DNA of 42,381 nt from a virus: IMG/VR virus record IMGVR_UViG_3300036980_001261, positions 1 to 42,381 of that record, one strand, 5' to 3'. Position 1 is the first letter of the stretch, and the number at the start of each line of letters is the position of its first letter. A program made the position numbers and the translations under genes. Under the pieces are notes generated by a model, which had not been told where the DNA came from, searched no databases, and saw nothing but the letters and a program-made list of their open reading frames with translations. Of this stretch, positions 25,159 to 34,351 are shown in pieces.

Positions 25159-26471
25159 AGATATTCTCCTTCACCACTGATGATAGCCCCGCCCGAGGTC
25201 GATAAGACGCCGGGAGCAGGGATAAAGATTCGTCCACGCTCAAAAACTTCATGCAGGCCATCGTCGAAATCCCCCCGGGGGTTGCCGGTAAGGGAAAAGA
25301 TGGTCTGGGGAACGATGCCGTTAATCAGGCGGCTGGTGGCAGCCCCCCGGGTAAAGATGTTGGTTCGGAGCGCATCCTGGGTCAGAAAGACCAGGACCCC
25401 CGATTGCCTGCCGATAACAATGCCTCTTTTACAGAACCAGATGGGGGTTACCGTGCGGGACTTTTTCGGGTCGTAGGCGCCACCTTCGGCCATGGTCCAG
25501 CCCAGGGTCCCGGGGATGGCCCCATGACCCAGCTTTTCCGGAATCATTTTCGCCGGAGTGGTGCCTTTGAGCAGCCAGGTGGTGTCGAGGGAATTGACAA
25601 AAAGGCCGTCGTTTATGGCTGCTATCATGGTGATGTCTTCGGGGAAGGGGAAATAGTTATCAGCTCTGAACTGTTCATACTTAAAGGGGTCGCTGTAATA
25701 GACCCCCTTCCCGTTAGCTCCCCAGGCACGGCCAAAAGCCAGGGTAAGGCACGTTAAGGGCGGCGGCGGGATTACCCCGAAAGTTGGCAAAGGGGTTGAG
25801 TAGTACGGCTTCCTGATGACATTATCGCCGTCTATCGGCGCCAGGTAGAACTCCGAGCCATTGGGTTCGGTAATCCAGGCCAGGGCCAGGACGGGGCGAT
25901 TGAGGCACTTTATCCCCGCTGTGCCTCCGGCAAAGGTAATCTCGGCCACGGGACCGGACCCGCTCAGCCGTTCGGGTCTTGCAAAGTTGGTGTAGCAGAG
26001 CTTGAACGTGCCTGGGGGCAGGTTTCCTTCCACCTGGGTAATCTCTGGGTCCAGGGGGAGGGGCAGGCCCCATCCCTCTATCACGTTTATCGCCAGGTCG
26101 TAGCGTCCTTTCCAGAAGCCGTTTGACAGATAGACATGAGCCCCGGCTTCCAGATACTCCATGGGGCGCCGTGAGGGGCCACCTACGGGGGCCAGCTCCA
26201 AAGCTGAGTCAACCCCTACCTGGAAGAGGGCCGGGGCGCCAGAGGCCCCTGTGGCGACACAGAGGGTCCTTTCGCCGTGCCAGACTGAATGGGCTCCGGG
26301 GAGGCTGAACAGCTTTTTGAACCCCCCCCGTTGTTGCGCAACCCCATCATCCAGAACGTCGGCGTTCAAGACCATGCGTGGAATCGCCATGCGGGCGTCG
26401 TCCATATGCTTCGCCGCAGGTAGCGGGAGGTTGTGCATCCCTTTGAATCCGTAGGTTACCACGTTGCCCAT
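25155..26471 (-). CDS. putative tail nozzle / beta-propeller protein
   Basis: A 438-residue beta-rich protein right after the adaptor. It opens with a GFKGMHNLPLP and RMVLNADVLDDGVAQQRGGFKKLFSLPG stretch, then repeated strand blades (VWHGERTLCVATG, VYLSNGFWKGRYD, LFVNSLDTTWLLKG). The 'genes as rows of read-out blades' style and length resemble the nozzle/stabilisation proteins (P22 gp10, T7 gp12 class). It would form the hexameric nozzle under the adaptor. Assignment is from order and overall pattern only. Confidence 0.55.
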   Translation of the reverse strand: MGNVVTYGFKGMHNLPLPAAKHMDDARMAIPRMVLNADVLDDGVAQQRGGFKKLFSLPGAHSVWHGERTLCVATGASGAPALFQVGVDSALELAPVGGPSRRPMEYLEAGAHVYLSNGFWKGRYDLAINVIEGWGLPLPLDPEITQVEGNLPPGTFKLCYTNFARPERLSGSGPVAEITFAGGTAGIKCLNRPVLALAWITEPNGSEFYLAPIDGDNVIRKPYYSTPLPTFGVIPPPPLTCLTLAFGRAWGANGKGVYYSDPFKYEQFRADNYFPFPEDITMIAAINDGLFVNSLDTTWLLKGTTPAKMIPEKLGHGAIPGTLGWTMAEGGAYDPKKSRTVTPIWFCKRGIVIGRQSGVLVFLTQDALRTNIFTRGAATSRLINGIVPQTIFSLTGNPRGDFDDGLHEVFERGRIFIPAPGVLSTSGGAIISGEGEYL

Positions 26472-26479
26472 TCAGACCT

Positions 26480-27157
26480 CTACGGCAGGGGGTCCCGGCC
26501 CCCATGGCGCCGGGGGCCACCCCTCGATTTCACTATCCAGCTCAGAAAGCCCACCTCCCCGGTCACGGAGGACCCGGTGAGTCCAGCCTGCTTGCGGCGT
26601 ATCCAGTAGCCCAGGCTATTGTGGGGGGCGTCGGTTACCATATCCTGCAGCCGCTCGAAGTTCTTAATGATGATTTCTGGAATCACCAGTTGAAAATGAA
26701 ACTCCGAAGGGATGAAGGAGGGGATTTTATCGTCGTCGTCCAGCCAGGCAGGCTTATTGTAAAACCAAACCTTGACGGACTCGGTGGCCTTGGGGTAGTA
26801 AGCAAATTCCGGAAGGTCACCCTGTTCAAAAGCGCAGATGTGCGTGATATGGTCGGCCACCTCGATATGCTCCCAATCCCGTTTTTCGAGGTCCTCCATG
26901 CGGTCCAGCACCCTCACCTTGTTGCCGGCGCTGTCGTAACAGCGGAAGATGCCTTTCTGGAAGATTTCAGGGGCGGGGAGGTGCCAGGTAGCGTCCTGGA
27001 CCGGGAAGGTATAAGGCTCCAGGCGCTTGAGGGAAGGGAAGTCGTACTGCATAGCCAGAGATTGCAGGGCCTCGTTTATCCACGTGTCAAAATAAGGCAG
27101 CAAGGAGCTATCCCTGACCACCAGGTTCAACTCGCTCCGGAGCTCACTCAGGTTCAT
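26480..27157 (-). CDS. head-tail adaptor protein
   Basis: 225 residues from ATG 27157, with GGAGG 5 nt upstream; GTG 27169 is a weaker alternative. The N-terminal pattern (LSELRSELNLVVRDSSLLPYFDTWINEALQSLAMQYDFPSL) is typical of helical adaptor proteins of short-tailed phages, the P22 gp4 / T7 gp11 / SU10-adaptor type. Those form a 12-mer ring under the portal. A WYNKPAWL-like segment near residue 150 is also typical. It is followed by a nozzle-like gene, as expected. Confidence 0.7.
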   Translation of the reverse strand: MNLSELRSELNLVVRDSSLLPYFDTWINEALQSLAMQYDFPSLKRLEPYTFPVQDATWHLPAPEIFQKGIFRCYDSAGNKVRVLDRMEDLEKRDWEHIEVADHITHICAFEQGDLPEFAYYPKATESVKVWFYNKPAWLDDDDKIPSFIPSEFHFQLVIPEIIIKNFERLQDMVTDAPHNSLGYWIRRKQAGLTGSSVTGEVGFLSWIVKSRGGPRRHGGRDPLP

Positions 27158-27186
27158 CTCGACCTCCACCCTTCGGTCTACCGCTT

Positions 27187-27366
27187 TTATCCTTCTTCTT
27201 TGCTTTCGCCATCGTAGACCACCCCCCTGTTTTGGGCGGCTGACACTTTAAGGTCCTGCCCGCAATAAGGGCAGTGAGTTTCGGGGGAGTGCTCCCAATC
27301 TGGGTCACAATGAATGTGGGACGCCAGGTACTGTGACCCGCATCTTGGGTTGTGACACACCGTCAT
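27187..27366 (-). CDS. small zinc-finger protein
   Basis: 59 residues from ATG 27366, chosen because GGGGGAG lies 7 nt upstream; the longer in-frame start at 27390 overlaps the previous gene. C4-x4-C9 and C32-P-Y-C35, with His17 and His19 between, resemble a zinc ribbon that ends in the common CPYCGQDL motif. The role in this virion-gene block is unknown. Confidence 0.6.
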   Translation of the reverse strand: MTVCHNPRCGSQYLASHIHCDPDWEHSPETHCPYCGQDLKVSAAQNRGVVYDGESKEEG

Positions 27367-27386
27367 TTCGGTACTCCCCCGCCAGG

Positions 27387-27941
27387 TCATGGACTCGTCT
27401 CGGCCTTAGCAGAAGGCGCTGCCGGCTTGGGCGCCACCCTTCGGGGGGGGGCCTTCCGTTGGCTGGACGGCTTCTCGGTAGGCCTCGCCTGCCGGGGCTT
27501 GGTCCCGGCCACTTTTGCAGCAGCCGAGCCGAGCGGGGAGTCCTTCACTTTTTCCCTTTGTATGGCAGCGGCCCTCTGGTCGGCAAGCCAATCAAGGGCT
27601 GCGTCCTGCAATTTCCCGGCAGGGATAGCCTGGATGACCTCGTTGTAGTTGGTCACCTTCGTTCCGTCGCTCCACTCAAAGGACCCGTCCGGCTTGATGA
27701 CAATGTTCCGGGGGGCCATGGCAGCCCGTTCCTTTTCGCCATCGAACCAGGCAACCGCTACCTGCCATTCGTCGTCGGTCATCATAAGGCCGTCGAGTTC
27801 ATCGAGTGCTTGTACCGGCAGGCCGGACAGATGAGCGTAACCACCGCCCTCTAATTGTCCAATGTGGACTCCATCGGCCTTGACCCAGGATTTGACGATT
27901 TTGATGGTGCCGAATCCTGGCCGTCTGATAGTTTGAGACAT
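27387..27941 (-). CDS. hypothetical protein with basic tail
   Basis: A 184-residue protein with AAGGGAGG before the ATG. Residues 1-120 appear folded (WVKADGVHIGQLEGGGYAHL; DDEWQVAVAWFDGEKERAAM). The last 55 residues are a disordered Lys/Arg/Pro/Ala tail. It may be a head-completion or minor virion protein by position. No family is recognised. Confidence 0.6.
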   Translation of the reverse strand: MSQTIRRPGFGTIKIVKSWVKADGVHIGQLEGGGYAHLSGLPVQALDELDGLMMTDDEWQVAVAWFDGEKERAAMAPRNIVIKPDGSFEWSDGTKVTNYNEVIQAIPAGKLQDAALDWLADQRAAAIQREKVKDSPLGSAAAKVAGTKPRQARPTEKPSSQRKAPPRRVAPKPAAPSAKAETSP

Positions 27942-27974
27942 ACAACCTCCCTTTCAGGGGTTAGGGGTTAGAGG

Positions 27975-28538
27975 TTAATTACCTTCCAGCCGGAGCCGGA
28001 GAGTGGTTGCTGCCGGTTTGCCGGAATACTCGGAAAACGGGCCAGGGGAGCCGGCAGTTCCGTTGTAAGCGCCGGTCAGGCCGGTCTTGGGGACCACGCC
28101 GCCCTTGGTGGCTTCGTTGGCGCCGGCAATTACCCGGTTGGTGGCGGCGTTCTTCCCGAAGTTCAGGGCCGCACCATCGCACGCCACGGGCTCAGTCGCC
28201 GTAATCCCGCCGATGAGGCGCAGGTCATGGGTATGGTCGGCAACAGTCACGGTGCCGGCAGGGATGCCGCCCAGGGACTGAACAATCTTCATCTTGTGGG
28301 TGGCCCGGACGTACTGGTACAGAAACCCATCCCCGGGCTGTTCGATGTCAATAAAGAAGCAGTCTTTCAGCAGACCGAAGACGGCCAGGTTCGGCATCGG
28401 AAAGCCGCCAGCAGGGTAGTCCAGGCTCGCATCACCGAAAACGATGTCGGCATATACTTGCTTGACTCCCTCCACCAGGCGGCGCCCCGGACGGCTGAGC
28501 AGATTAACGACAACATCAGAAGCAGCGATATTCGGCAT
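27975..28538 (-). CDS. hypothetical virion protein
   Basis: A 187-residue protein with GGAGG 7 nt before the ATG. The composition is beta-rich with many Gly/Thr/Ala and no charged clusters, like virion structural proteins. Features include DCFFIDIEQPGDGFLYQYVRATH and a C-terminal LRLRLEGN strand. It sits between the head genes and the connector genes. No family is recognised. Confidence 0.6.
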   Translation of the reverse strand: MPNIAASDVVVNLLSRPGRRLVEGVKQVYADIVFGDASLDYPAGGFPMPNLAVFGLLKDCFFIDIEQPGDGFLYQYVRATHKMKIVQSLGGIPAGTVTVADHTHDLRLIGGITATEPVACDGAALNFGKNAATNRVIAGANEATKGGVVPKTGLTGAYNGTAGSPGPFSEYSGKPAATTLRLRLEGN

Positions 28539-28562
28539 CTTTCGTCCTCCAGGGTAAGAATG

Positions 28563-28582
28563 CGGGGGGCCGGAGCCCCCCG
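28563..28582 (-). terminator. GC-rich hairpin after head genes (weak terminator?)
   Basis: An 8-bp perfect stem (CGGGGGGC / GCCCCCCG) with a 4-nt loop lies in the 60-base gap after the putative decoration gene. The minus-strand downstream sequence has only scattered Ts, so it may be a partial terminator or an mRNA-stability element that favours head-gene messages. Confidence 0.4.
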
Positions 28583-28598
28583 GTTAAGTCAGGTTAGC

Positions 28599-29072
28599 TT
28601 ACGCAGGCGTGATGTCCACCTGATATACGCCCAGGTTCCCGGCAGACTCATCCGTGGGATGGCCGCACCAATACGGCTGGAAGTCACCGACTTCGGTGCC
28701 ACCGGCGCCCTGGGTGGTGATTTCGGCGACGAGCTCTTCGCCCCGCTTGCACTTGGCGGCGTTCAGGGCGTTATCCACCTTGACGAAATAGCTGGTCAAG
28801 GCAGCCCACCCTTGCAGCAGGGTGATGGTGGCGAGCACAACTTCGCCGCTGGCGCTCCCAGGGATGGGACGCTTTTTCAGTTTCAGGACGCAGTTGGCGG
28901 TCATGGTGTCATAGTTCAGAGCAACGGTGATGAAGACACCGAACTTCTCCACCACGCAGCTTTCCAGAATGGCCCAGGTACGGACCACGGCGGCACCGGC
29001 CTCCAGGGCGATTGCCGAAGGCCAGATGTCTTTGGACATGGACGGGTCGCCCATAACGAATTTATCAAACAT
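28599..29072 (-). CDS. putative head decoration/accessory protein
   Basis: A 157-residue, mostly beta protein with GGAGGAGGG before the ATG, directly after the capsid gene. Many short hydrophobic strands and few charges (LKLKKRPIPGSASGEVVLATITLL) fit a virion surface protein. A GC-rich hairpin follows the gene, as is common after highly expressed head genes. No family is recognised. Confidence 0.55.
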   Translation of the reverse strand: MFDKFVMGDPSMSKDIWPSAIALEAGAAVVRTWAILESCVVEKFGVFITVALNYDTMTANCVLKLKKRPIPGSASGEVVLATITLLQGWAALTSYFVKVDNALNAAKCKRGEELVAEITTQGAGGTEVGDFQPYWCGHPTDESAGNLGVYQVDITPA

Positions 29073-29104
29073 GGTATCCCTCCTCCTTCTCCTTTAGCCT
29101 GGGC

Positions 29105-30073
29105 TTAGGTGCTGCCCAAGCGGATGATTTTTGCTTCGCCGTCATTTGCGGTGTTCCACAGGCTCGCAAACGCCAGCACGCCGTACCAGGCCACGCCCTT
29201 GAGCAGACCAAAGTTGGTGCCCATGTTGGGTTCGGCCCGCAGGTGGGGGGTTTCCACGTCGATACGGATGACGCCCTCGTCGCCGAAGACGACGCCTTCG
29301 CCGAACTTGGTGCTGTTGTTAGCGGTGTTGGAGAAGGCCGCAGCCCGGTCCACCTGAATGCACCGGATGTTCTCAGCCTTGCCAACCTCGCCCCGGAAAA
29401 ACAGGTCGCCCTTCTGCAGGTACATATGGACCTGCTGCCAGAGCGCATCCGATTTGAGGCCACGGAGGTTCTTCCGGCAGGACAGCATCATGTAATCCTC
29501 ACCCTCATAGGGCGGGACGTGCAGGTCGCCGGCCAGGTAGTCGGCGAGGATGCCCATGTGGTCGAAGCTCATCGCTGCCGTGGCGAGGGTAGGCGCTACG
29601 CCGTTGGTGCCGAAGGAGCCGGAGCTTACGCCCGTGGGCGTGAACACGATTTTAACCGCCAGGGGGTCCTTGAAGGCATCGGCGGCTTCGGTGTCCAGGG
29701 CCCGACGCATCTGCCGCATGAGAGCGCTCTGCAGATAGTCCGAGGGGTCAAACTTCGCCAGGAGCTCGGACAGGTGGGTGAAGGCGACGCCCCGGCCAAA
29801 CGGCACGACCCGAATCTGACGGGACCCGAGGGCCAGCTTGTCCATGGGAATCTTGTCGTCTTCGGCCAGCCGTGAGCTTTCCTGGTCGGCAAGTTCCTTG
29901 AGGTGGTAGATGTTGATGTACTCACCCTTCTTTTTCCCCAGGCCGGAGAACGGCTTGGTGAAGGGAACGACTTTCAGTTGGGCTACGCTCTGGAGCAACA
30001 GCTCGTCGGAAAGAGCGTGGTTTTTGTAGACGCCATCGGGGGCGTCCCATTCCCAGCTATGCGGAGTTGCCAT
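29105..30073 (-). CDS. major capsid protein (HK97 fold, N4-gp56-like)
   Basis: A 322-residue protein with GGGAGGATT before ATG 30073. The pattern GKKKGEYINIYHLKELADQ, then KLALGSRQIRVVPFGRGVAFTHL, then LRRALDTEAADAF-like helix resembles N4 gp56-type capsid proteins, which have the HK97 fold. It follows the scaffold gene. Several hundred copies would form the shell. Family placement is by pattern memory and would need a profile search; the capsid role is well supported by order and length. Confidence 0.8.
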   Translation of the reverse strand: MATPHSWEWDAPDGVYKNHALSDELLLQSVAQLKVVPFTKPFSGLGKKKGEYINIYHLKELADQESSRLAEDDKIPMDKLALGSRQIRVVPFGRGVAFTHLSELLAKFDPSDYLQSALMRQMRRALDTEAADAFKDPLAVKIVFTPTGVSSGSFGTNGVAPTLATAAMSFDHMGILADYLAGDLHVPPYEGEDYMMLSCRKNLRGLKSDALWQQVHMYLQKGDLFFRGEVGKAENIRCIQVDRAAAFSNTANNSTKFGEGVVFGDEGVIRIDVETPHLRAEPNMGTNFGLLKGVAWYGVLAFASLWNTANDGEAKIIRLGST

Positions 30074-30085
30074 ATTGAATCCTCC

Positions 30086-31141
30086 CTAAACTACCCTCCG
30101 GTTCCTCACTAAGGCATCCTGGAGGGTCAAGTTTTGGGTGGGGGCTTTACGGGTTTCCGCAGGTGAACGGCCTTCGCCGTGGCGTTCCAGGAATCCAGTG
30201 TCCCGGTGGTGGGCGGCGGCGTCTTCGGTTTCCTTGATAACTGCTTGTCGGGCAACCGTTTTCAACCGCTTGACTTCTTTGGCGCACCATTTGACTTGCT
30301 CGTCCAAGGGTAAATCCTTGGGGGCACGGGCACTCACATCCCAGAAGGTATCCCAATCGTAAGAATTGGTGGGGGTCCCGTCGTCGTCTTTACTGATAGC
30401 CTCCCGCATATCCAGGCCGAGTTTTTTTGCCAGGGCGACGACTTTCTTGGCAGCCGCCTGTCCCCTGTCTTCCTCGGTCCTGATTTCTTCGTCTTTCGCT
30501 TTTTGGTCCTTGACGGCCTTAGCGACCAGCTTCTCCAGGTCCCCCTCCGAGACGTTGTTGCCCCCCTTGCCATAAAGCTGGGCCATGAGGTCGGCTTTTC
30601 TCTCGTAGTAGTCCGGGTCGAACTGGTCGAGCTCGTCAATCTGCACCAGGAGCTCACGAATGCGTTCTTTGGCTGCGGCGACAGGCCCTGGGGCCTCTTC
30701 ACCTGCTTTTTTTGGAGGGGTGGGAGGTTCCTCACCCTGGCCTTTTTTCTCCAGGGCTTCCAAGCGTGCCACAAGTCCGGCATTCTCGGTTTTCAGGTCC
30801 TTGACCTCTTTACCCAACTCATGCCCCCACCGTTCGGCCTCGGCCCGAAGCTCTGCCTCTTCCTCCAGGGTTTTACCCCGGGGCTTGGCAGATTTGTCAG
30901 GCTTTTTGCCGTCCTTAGGCGGTTGGGTTAGCAAGCCATCCTCTTCCCCTGCGTCCTTACCGTGTTCTTCGTCCTCCTCCACCAGGTCGGCGGCGGTACT
31001 CGGGTGCCCACCAAAGACGGCCTGGGTTTTAATCAGGGCATCGTCCAGGGCACTCTTCCCCTTGGGTTCTACAACAACTGCCCCAGGGGGAGGGGCATCA
31101 GCCCCTTCTCGTCCTGCTTCGACTACAACATCGTCCAACAT
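30086..31141 (-). CDS. scaffolding protein
   Basis: 351 residues from ATG 31141, which has GGAGG 4 nt upstream; an in-frame start at 31183 would add 14 residues. It is highly charged, Lys/Glu-rich and mostly helical with a coiled coil at residues ~85-140. The C-terminal tail is basic (TLQDALVRNRRVV). This composition, and placement directly before the major capsid gene, is the standard profile of a scaffolding protein. It would guide procapsid assembly and then leave. No protease signature is seen. Confidence 0.75.
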   Translation of the reverse strand: MLDDVVVEAGREGADAPPPGAVVVEPKGKSALDDALIKTQAVFGGHPSTAADLVEEDEEHGKDAGEEDGLLTQPPKDGKKPDKSAKPRGKTLEEEAELRAEAERWGHELGKEVKDLKTENAGLVARLEALEKKGQGEEPPTPPKKAGEEAPGPVAAAKERIRELLVQIDELDQFDPDYYERKADLMAQLYGKGGNNVSEGDLEKLVAKAVKDQKAKDEEIRTEEDRGQAAAKKVVALAKKLGLDMREAISKDDDGTPTNSYDWDTFWDVSARAPKDLPLDEQVKWCAKEVKRLKTVARQAVIKETEDAAAHHRDTGFLERHGEGRSPAETRKAPTQNLTLQDALVRNRRVV

Positions 31142-31191
31142 AAAGCCTCCATTCCTCGGTGGGTAGCCATTTTCATGTTCCACCGGGGCGG

Positions 31192-31590
31192 TTACCCCTT
31201 AGCGGTAGCCTCATAGAGTTCGCTCTGGGGGTCAAATGGTACAGCAATTTCAGGCCCCAAGTGCTTGAGCAGCGCTCGATAGAACTGCTCAGGGGCTCCA
31301 GTAGCCACATGGCCTAAAGCGGCCAGTATTTCCTCAAGAGCTTGACACTGCGGGTCAGCAGCGGCAAGGTCGCCCATCCGCTTCTCATAAATGGCTTTGA
31401 TGACTTTCAGCATCGTTTTGCCGGAGCCAGATACCAGGTCACCCTGCAGCATAGCTGCATCGATGAAAGCCTCCTGGTACTTATCCATATGCTGCCGGCG
31501 ACGATGGTCGTCGTCGACGTTCGGGTCCCGGAACTTCCCGGTGACCATGCTTACTTTATGGGGGGACCCCTCTAAGACTTCGTGGGCCAT
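31192..31590 (-). CDS. hypothetical head-region protein
   Basis: A 132-residue protein with an ideal SD (GGAGGTGA, 6 nt before ATG 31590), coupled to the portal stop. It is mostly helical and charged (HMDKYQEAFIDAAMLQGDL, then LEEILAALGHVATG). Its position between portal and scaffold suggests a head-assembly role. No family is recognised. Confidence 0.6.
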   Translation of the reverse strand: MAHEVLEGSPHKVSMVTGKFRDPNVDDDHRRRQHMDKYQEAFIDAAMLQGDLVSGSGKTMLKVIKAIYEKRMGDLAAADPQCQALEEILAALGHVATGAPEQFYRALLKHLGPEIAVPFDPQSELYEATAKG

Positions 31591-33533
31591 TAGACTTCAC
31601 CTCCATAGCTTTCTTTTGTCTCAGCGCCAGCCGGTGGCTTTGTCCCTGCCGTGGGCGGGGGCGTAACCGGTGTAGACAAGGCCTGCCTGGACGCCTGTTC
31701 GGCGCCGGCCAGGGCAAGTTGCTGCGCCGCCTCGATTTGAGCTTGAAATTGATTTGCCAGGCCCAATTCAAGGGGAAGCGCCATGTCGATAGGCAGCAGG
31801 ATGTGCTCGTCCCGGAGGTTGAGCCGGGTTTCCAGGGCCTTGAGGATGCCGTACTTATTGAAGAACGGCACCAGGTATTCGTTCTCCAGGCAAGGCAGGA
31901 TGATGTCCTTGATGTTCCTGACCGTCTCCCAATCCCGCATGAGGGCCGTCATGCCGCTCACGTGGAAAGAACCGGTGGTGAGGACCGGGATGTTGAGCCG
32001 GGTCGGCGTGGTGGGGTCCAGAAACATATCAGCCCAGAGCTGCCCGGTGTCCTCGTCTTTGCCCAGCCATTCGGCGCATTCGCCGTAGGTCATGTTCACC
32101 CGGATGACTTCGGCGGCTCCCAGGATGATGTCCAGGGCGCCCCCCTCAAGGTTCTTCCCGATGAGCGAAAAGATGTTAAGGGCCTGCTCCAGGCTCTGGG
32201 CCGCTTCCCGGGCGGTGACCTCAGCCCGGTAACCCGGTAACCCCTGGACCAGGCTCGTGACAAAGCTGCCTTCCTGGTAGCGCTGGTCGGCAAAGTTGAG
32301 GTTTGCCAGGACGTCCCCGGTGACGCTGCGGCGGTCATGGTAGCGCACCACCTGCTGGCCCTGTTCAGTTCTTTGAACAAGATACTTCTTGCCGGGGAAA
32401 TCATCGACGTCCGTGGGGTCTACCAGGCTCTGGGTGGTGATTTCTGAGGTGGGGTTGACCAACCAGTTAAGGGCGTCGTTGTGCAGCGACAGCAGGCCGT
32501 TCATGAAGTACCAAAGGCTCTTGATTCCGTGGACCAGGCCCCGACCATCAAAGCGGAGCAGGTGGGGCAGGACCGAAAAGGAGGACCCGGGCCACCTGAG
32601 TTTCGGGTACGGGGAGGACTTGGGGAGCCGGACCACCCGGTCAGCAGCCACGGTATAGGTGGAGTTGGGAAGCAGGAGCTCCCCCCGGGGGGATAGAATC
32701 GTGCCCCAGAACTCCGATGTCAGCATCATAGTGCGGAAATTGCTACGGCGCCAACTCATGCCACGGCGGCGGTCGACAGCCCACTGGCTCAGGTTTGGGT
32801 CTATTTTGTTGGTGTAGTCGGTGTCCTTGTTAAGCCCCTCGGTGTTCACGTACCGGCCATCGGCTCCGTATTTCTTGATGAGCCAAAGGTCCTGGTACTC
32901 CTGGTGAATCCAATACATCCCGCTCTGGGATTTCCGGGTAACTGAGTCCGGGTCCCGGTGGATTTTCCAGGGCTCGACATTGATAAAGCGCAGACCCAGG
33001 CCAGGGCGCCAGACCGGCAACATTTCCATGGAGGTCCCGATAGCAAAGGACATCTGGGCTGAGTCCATGAATGCCAGAGGGAAGTCGCCGTAGGTCTTGG
33101 AGAGCATGAGGGTCAGGCACTTGGTCCAGAAGGATTCGAGCTTTTGGTTCTGCTCGTTTTCGATGCTCAGGTATTGCGCATCGAAGGCCTTCCGGGTTAC
33201 TGCGGCAGCAAAGAGGACGGAGCCATAAGGCTTGGGGACCACCACCTTGCTCTGCCAAGGCTCTTTCTGAGCGTAAAAAGCAGGCTCTTCTTCGTTGAAG
33301 ACCTGCCAGCACTCCAACTGATTCCGGCGTATCTGCCGCATGGCGTCGACAGATTGCTGCACGCAGTCTTCCAGGTAGCCGACGAAGTGTTCTTGGTTTT
33401 CCCCGGCGTAGGCCTGGGCGGCGGCTTCCCGGTCCCGGGTCTCTATTTCGTCGTACAGGGGCTCCGGAGTCCACTTATCGAGCTGTTGTATCCGCTGCAG
33501 ATTCGCCTGCGTGGGGTCTTCCATGAACGCCAT
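31590..33533 (-). CDS. portal protein
   Basis: A 647-residue protein in the terminase-portal-scaffold-capsid order. Typical portal features are a helical N-terminus, VVVPKPYGSVLFAAAVTRKAFDA, an FINVEPWKIHRDPDS segment, and a long helical region after residue ~430 (VTAREAAQSLEQALNIFSLIGKNLE). The length fits the larger portals of short-tailed phages. Twelve copies would form the DNA channel at one capsid vertex. The C-terminal 40 residues are Pro/Thr-rich and disordered. Its TAA overlaps the next ATG (TAATG). Confidence 0.85.
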   Translation of the reverse strand: MAFMEDPTQANLQRIQQLDKWTPEPLYDEIETRDREAAAQAYAGENQEHFVGYLEDCVQQSVDAMRQIRRNQLECWQVFNEEEPAFYAQKEPWQSKVVVPKPYGSVLFAAAVTRKAFDAQYLSIENEQNQKLESFWTKCLTLMLSKTYGDFPLAFMDSAQMSFAIGTSMEMLPVWRPGLGLRFINVEPWKIHRDPDSVTRKSQSGMYWIHQEYQDLWLIKKYGADGRYVNTEGLNKDTDYTNKIDPNLSQWAVDRRRGMSWRRSNFRTMMLTSEFWGTILSPRGELLLPNSTYTVAADRVVRLPKSSPYPKLRWPGSSFSVLPHLLRFDGRGLVHGIKSLWYFMNGLLSLHNDALNWLVNPTSEITTQSLVDPTDVDDFPGKKYLVQRTEQGQQVVRYHDRRSVTGDVLANLNFADQRYQEGSFVTSLVQGLPGYRAEVTAREAAQSLEQALNIFSLIGKNLEGGALDIILGAAEVIRVNMTYGECAEWLGKDEDTGQLWADMFLDPTTPTRLNIPVLTTGSFHVSGMTALMRDWETVRNIKDIILPCLENEYLVPFFNKYGILKALETRLNLRDEHILLPIDMALPLELGLANQFQAQIEAAQQLALAGAEQASRQALSTPVTPPPTAGTKPPAGAETKESYGGEV

Positions 33534-33536
33534 TGT

Positions 33537-34079
33537 TTACCCCCTTGACCAGGGGAAGGCACCTTTCGGTGCTGCCGGGGCTTTGGCCTTCGCTTTTGCC
33601 GGGGGCTTTGCAGCCTTCTTCTTTCCCCCACCCTTGGCGAATTTCCTGAGCTGCGACAGGTCAACTGGAGGCTTCGCAACAGGTTGCTTCGGAGCAAAGG
33701 TTGGCTGCGGAGCAACAGGTTGCGGGGGGGCGTATCCTCTCGCCGGCGGTTGGGCGGGCATCTTATTATTGGGCACGATTTTCCCGGATTGCTTGGGGAC
33801 GAACACCTCCGGGCCTTTTTCGCCCACGACGTACTTCTTGCCCTTTTTTACCGGGCCACCCTTAGCTCGTCCCGGCAACCCCTTGGCCTCCCAGACTTCA
33901 CGGTTAGCAGCGGGGGTTCCGGGGGGAGCTTGAGGCGTGATGTCGGGTTTTGACGCCCCCCCTGTAAGCCCCAATGCGTTCGTGACCGGACCCATATATT
34001 TTTCCGCTGTGTCCCTAACCGCCTGCGCCATCGGGCGCAAATCAAACTTTTTAACCGTATCGACCAAATCATTTGCCAT
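33537..34079 (-). CDS. structural-type protein with tape-measure-like motif
   Basis: A 180-residue protein with GGGAGG 7-8 nt before the ATG. Residues ~70-105 read RAKGGPVKKGKKYVVGEKGPE, then VFVPKQSGKIVPN. This GGPV...VGE.GPE.F.P pattern is well known from the C-terminus of tape-measure proteins. Here it lies in a short protein between terminase and portal. The C-terminal 75 residues are Lys/Ala/Pro-rich and very basic, which could bind DNA. A minor head or connector component is likely; it is far too short to measure a tail. Confidence 0.55.
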   Translation of the reverse strand: MANDLVDTVKKFDLRPMAQAVRDTAEKYMGPVTNALGLTGGASKPDITPQAPPGTPAANREVWEAKGLPGRAKGGPVKKGKKYVVGEKGPEVFVPKQSGKIVPNNKMPAQPPARGYAPPQPVAPQPTFAPKQPVAKPPVDLSQLRKFAKGGGKKKAAKPPAKAKAKAPAAPKGAFPWSRG

Positions 34080-34351
34080 CAGTGGACCCTCCCGCTATCG
34101 TTGCTGGTTGCCTGGGACCTGATTACAGCCCTATACCGCAAGCAACCGGGGCATCGTAGACGCCCCGCCTTAAGGTAAGTGGGCACGTGATAGACGGCCC
34201 GGTATTCCTTGCCACACTCGCAATTTGCAACGTCGGTATCCCATTCTTTGGTCAGGGGGTCTGCCCCCTGGGACTCGTAAACGTAAATCAGCTCCGGTTC
34301 AGGGGTAGCTGATAATGGTTCTGCCAGGCTTCTGCAAGGTGACCCTGCCAT
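34079..34351 (-). CDS. zinc-ribbon protein
   Basis: A 90-residue protein. C44-x-C46 and C67-x2-C70, separated by a beta-rich stretch, form a small zinc ribbon. The first ~20 residues overlap the previous gene by 53 bases and look unconstrained, and the SD before ATG 34351 is weak. The true start may be a rarer codon nearer the ribbon. Its TGA shares one base with the next ATG. The role is unknown. Confidence 0.55.
   Translation of the reverse strand: MAGSPCRSLAEPLSATPEPELIYVYESQGADPLTKEWDTDVANCECGKEYRAVYHVPTYLKAGRLRCPGCLRYRAVIRSQATSNDSGRVH

Noticed and set aside
33537-34079. Tape-measure gene
   Set aside because: Only the short C-terminal motif matches; the protein is far too short and sits before the portal gene.
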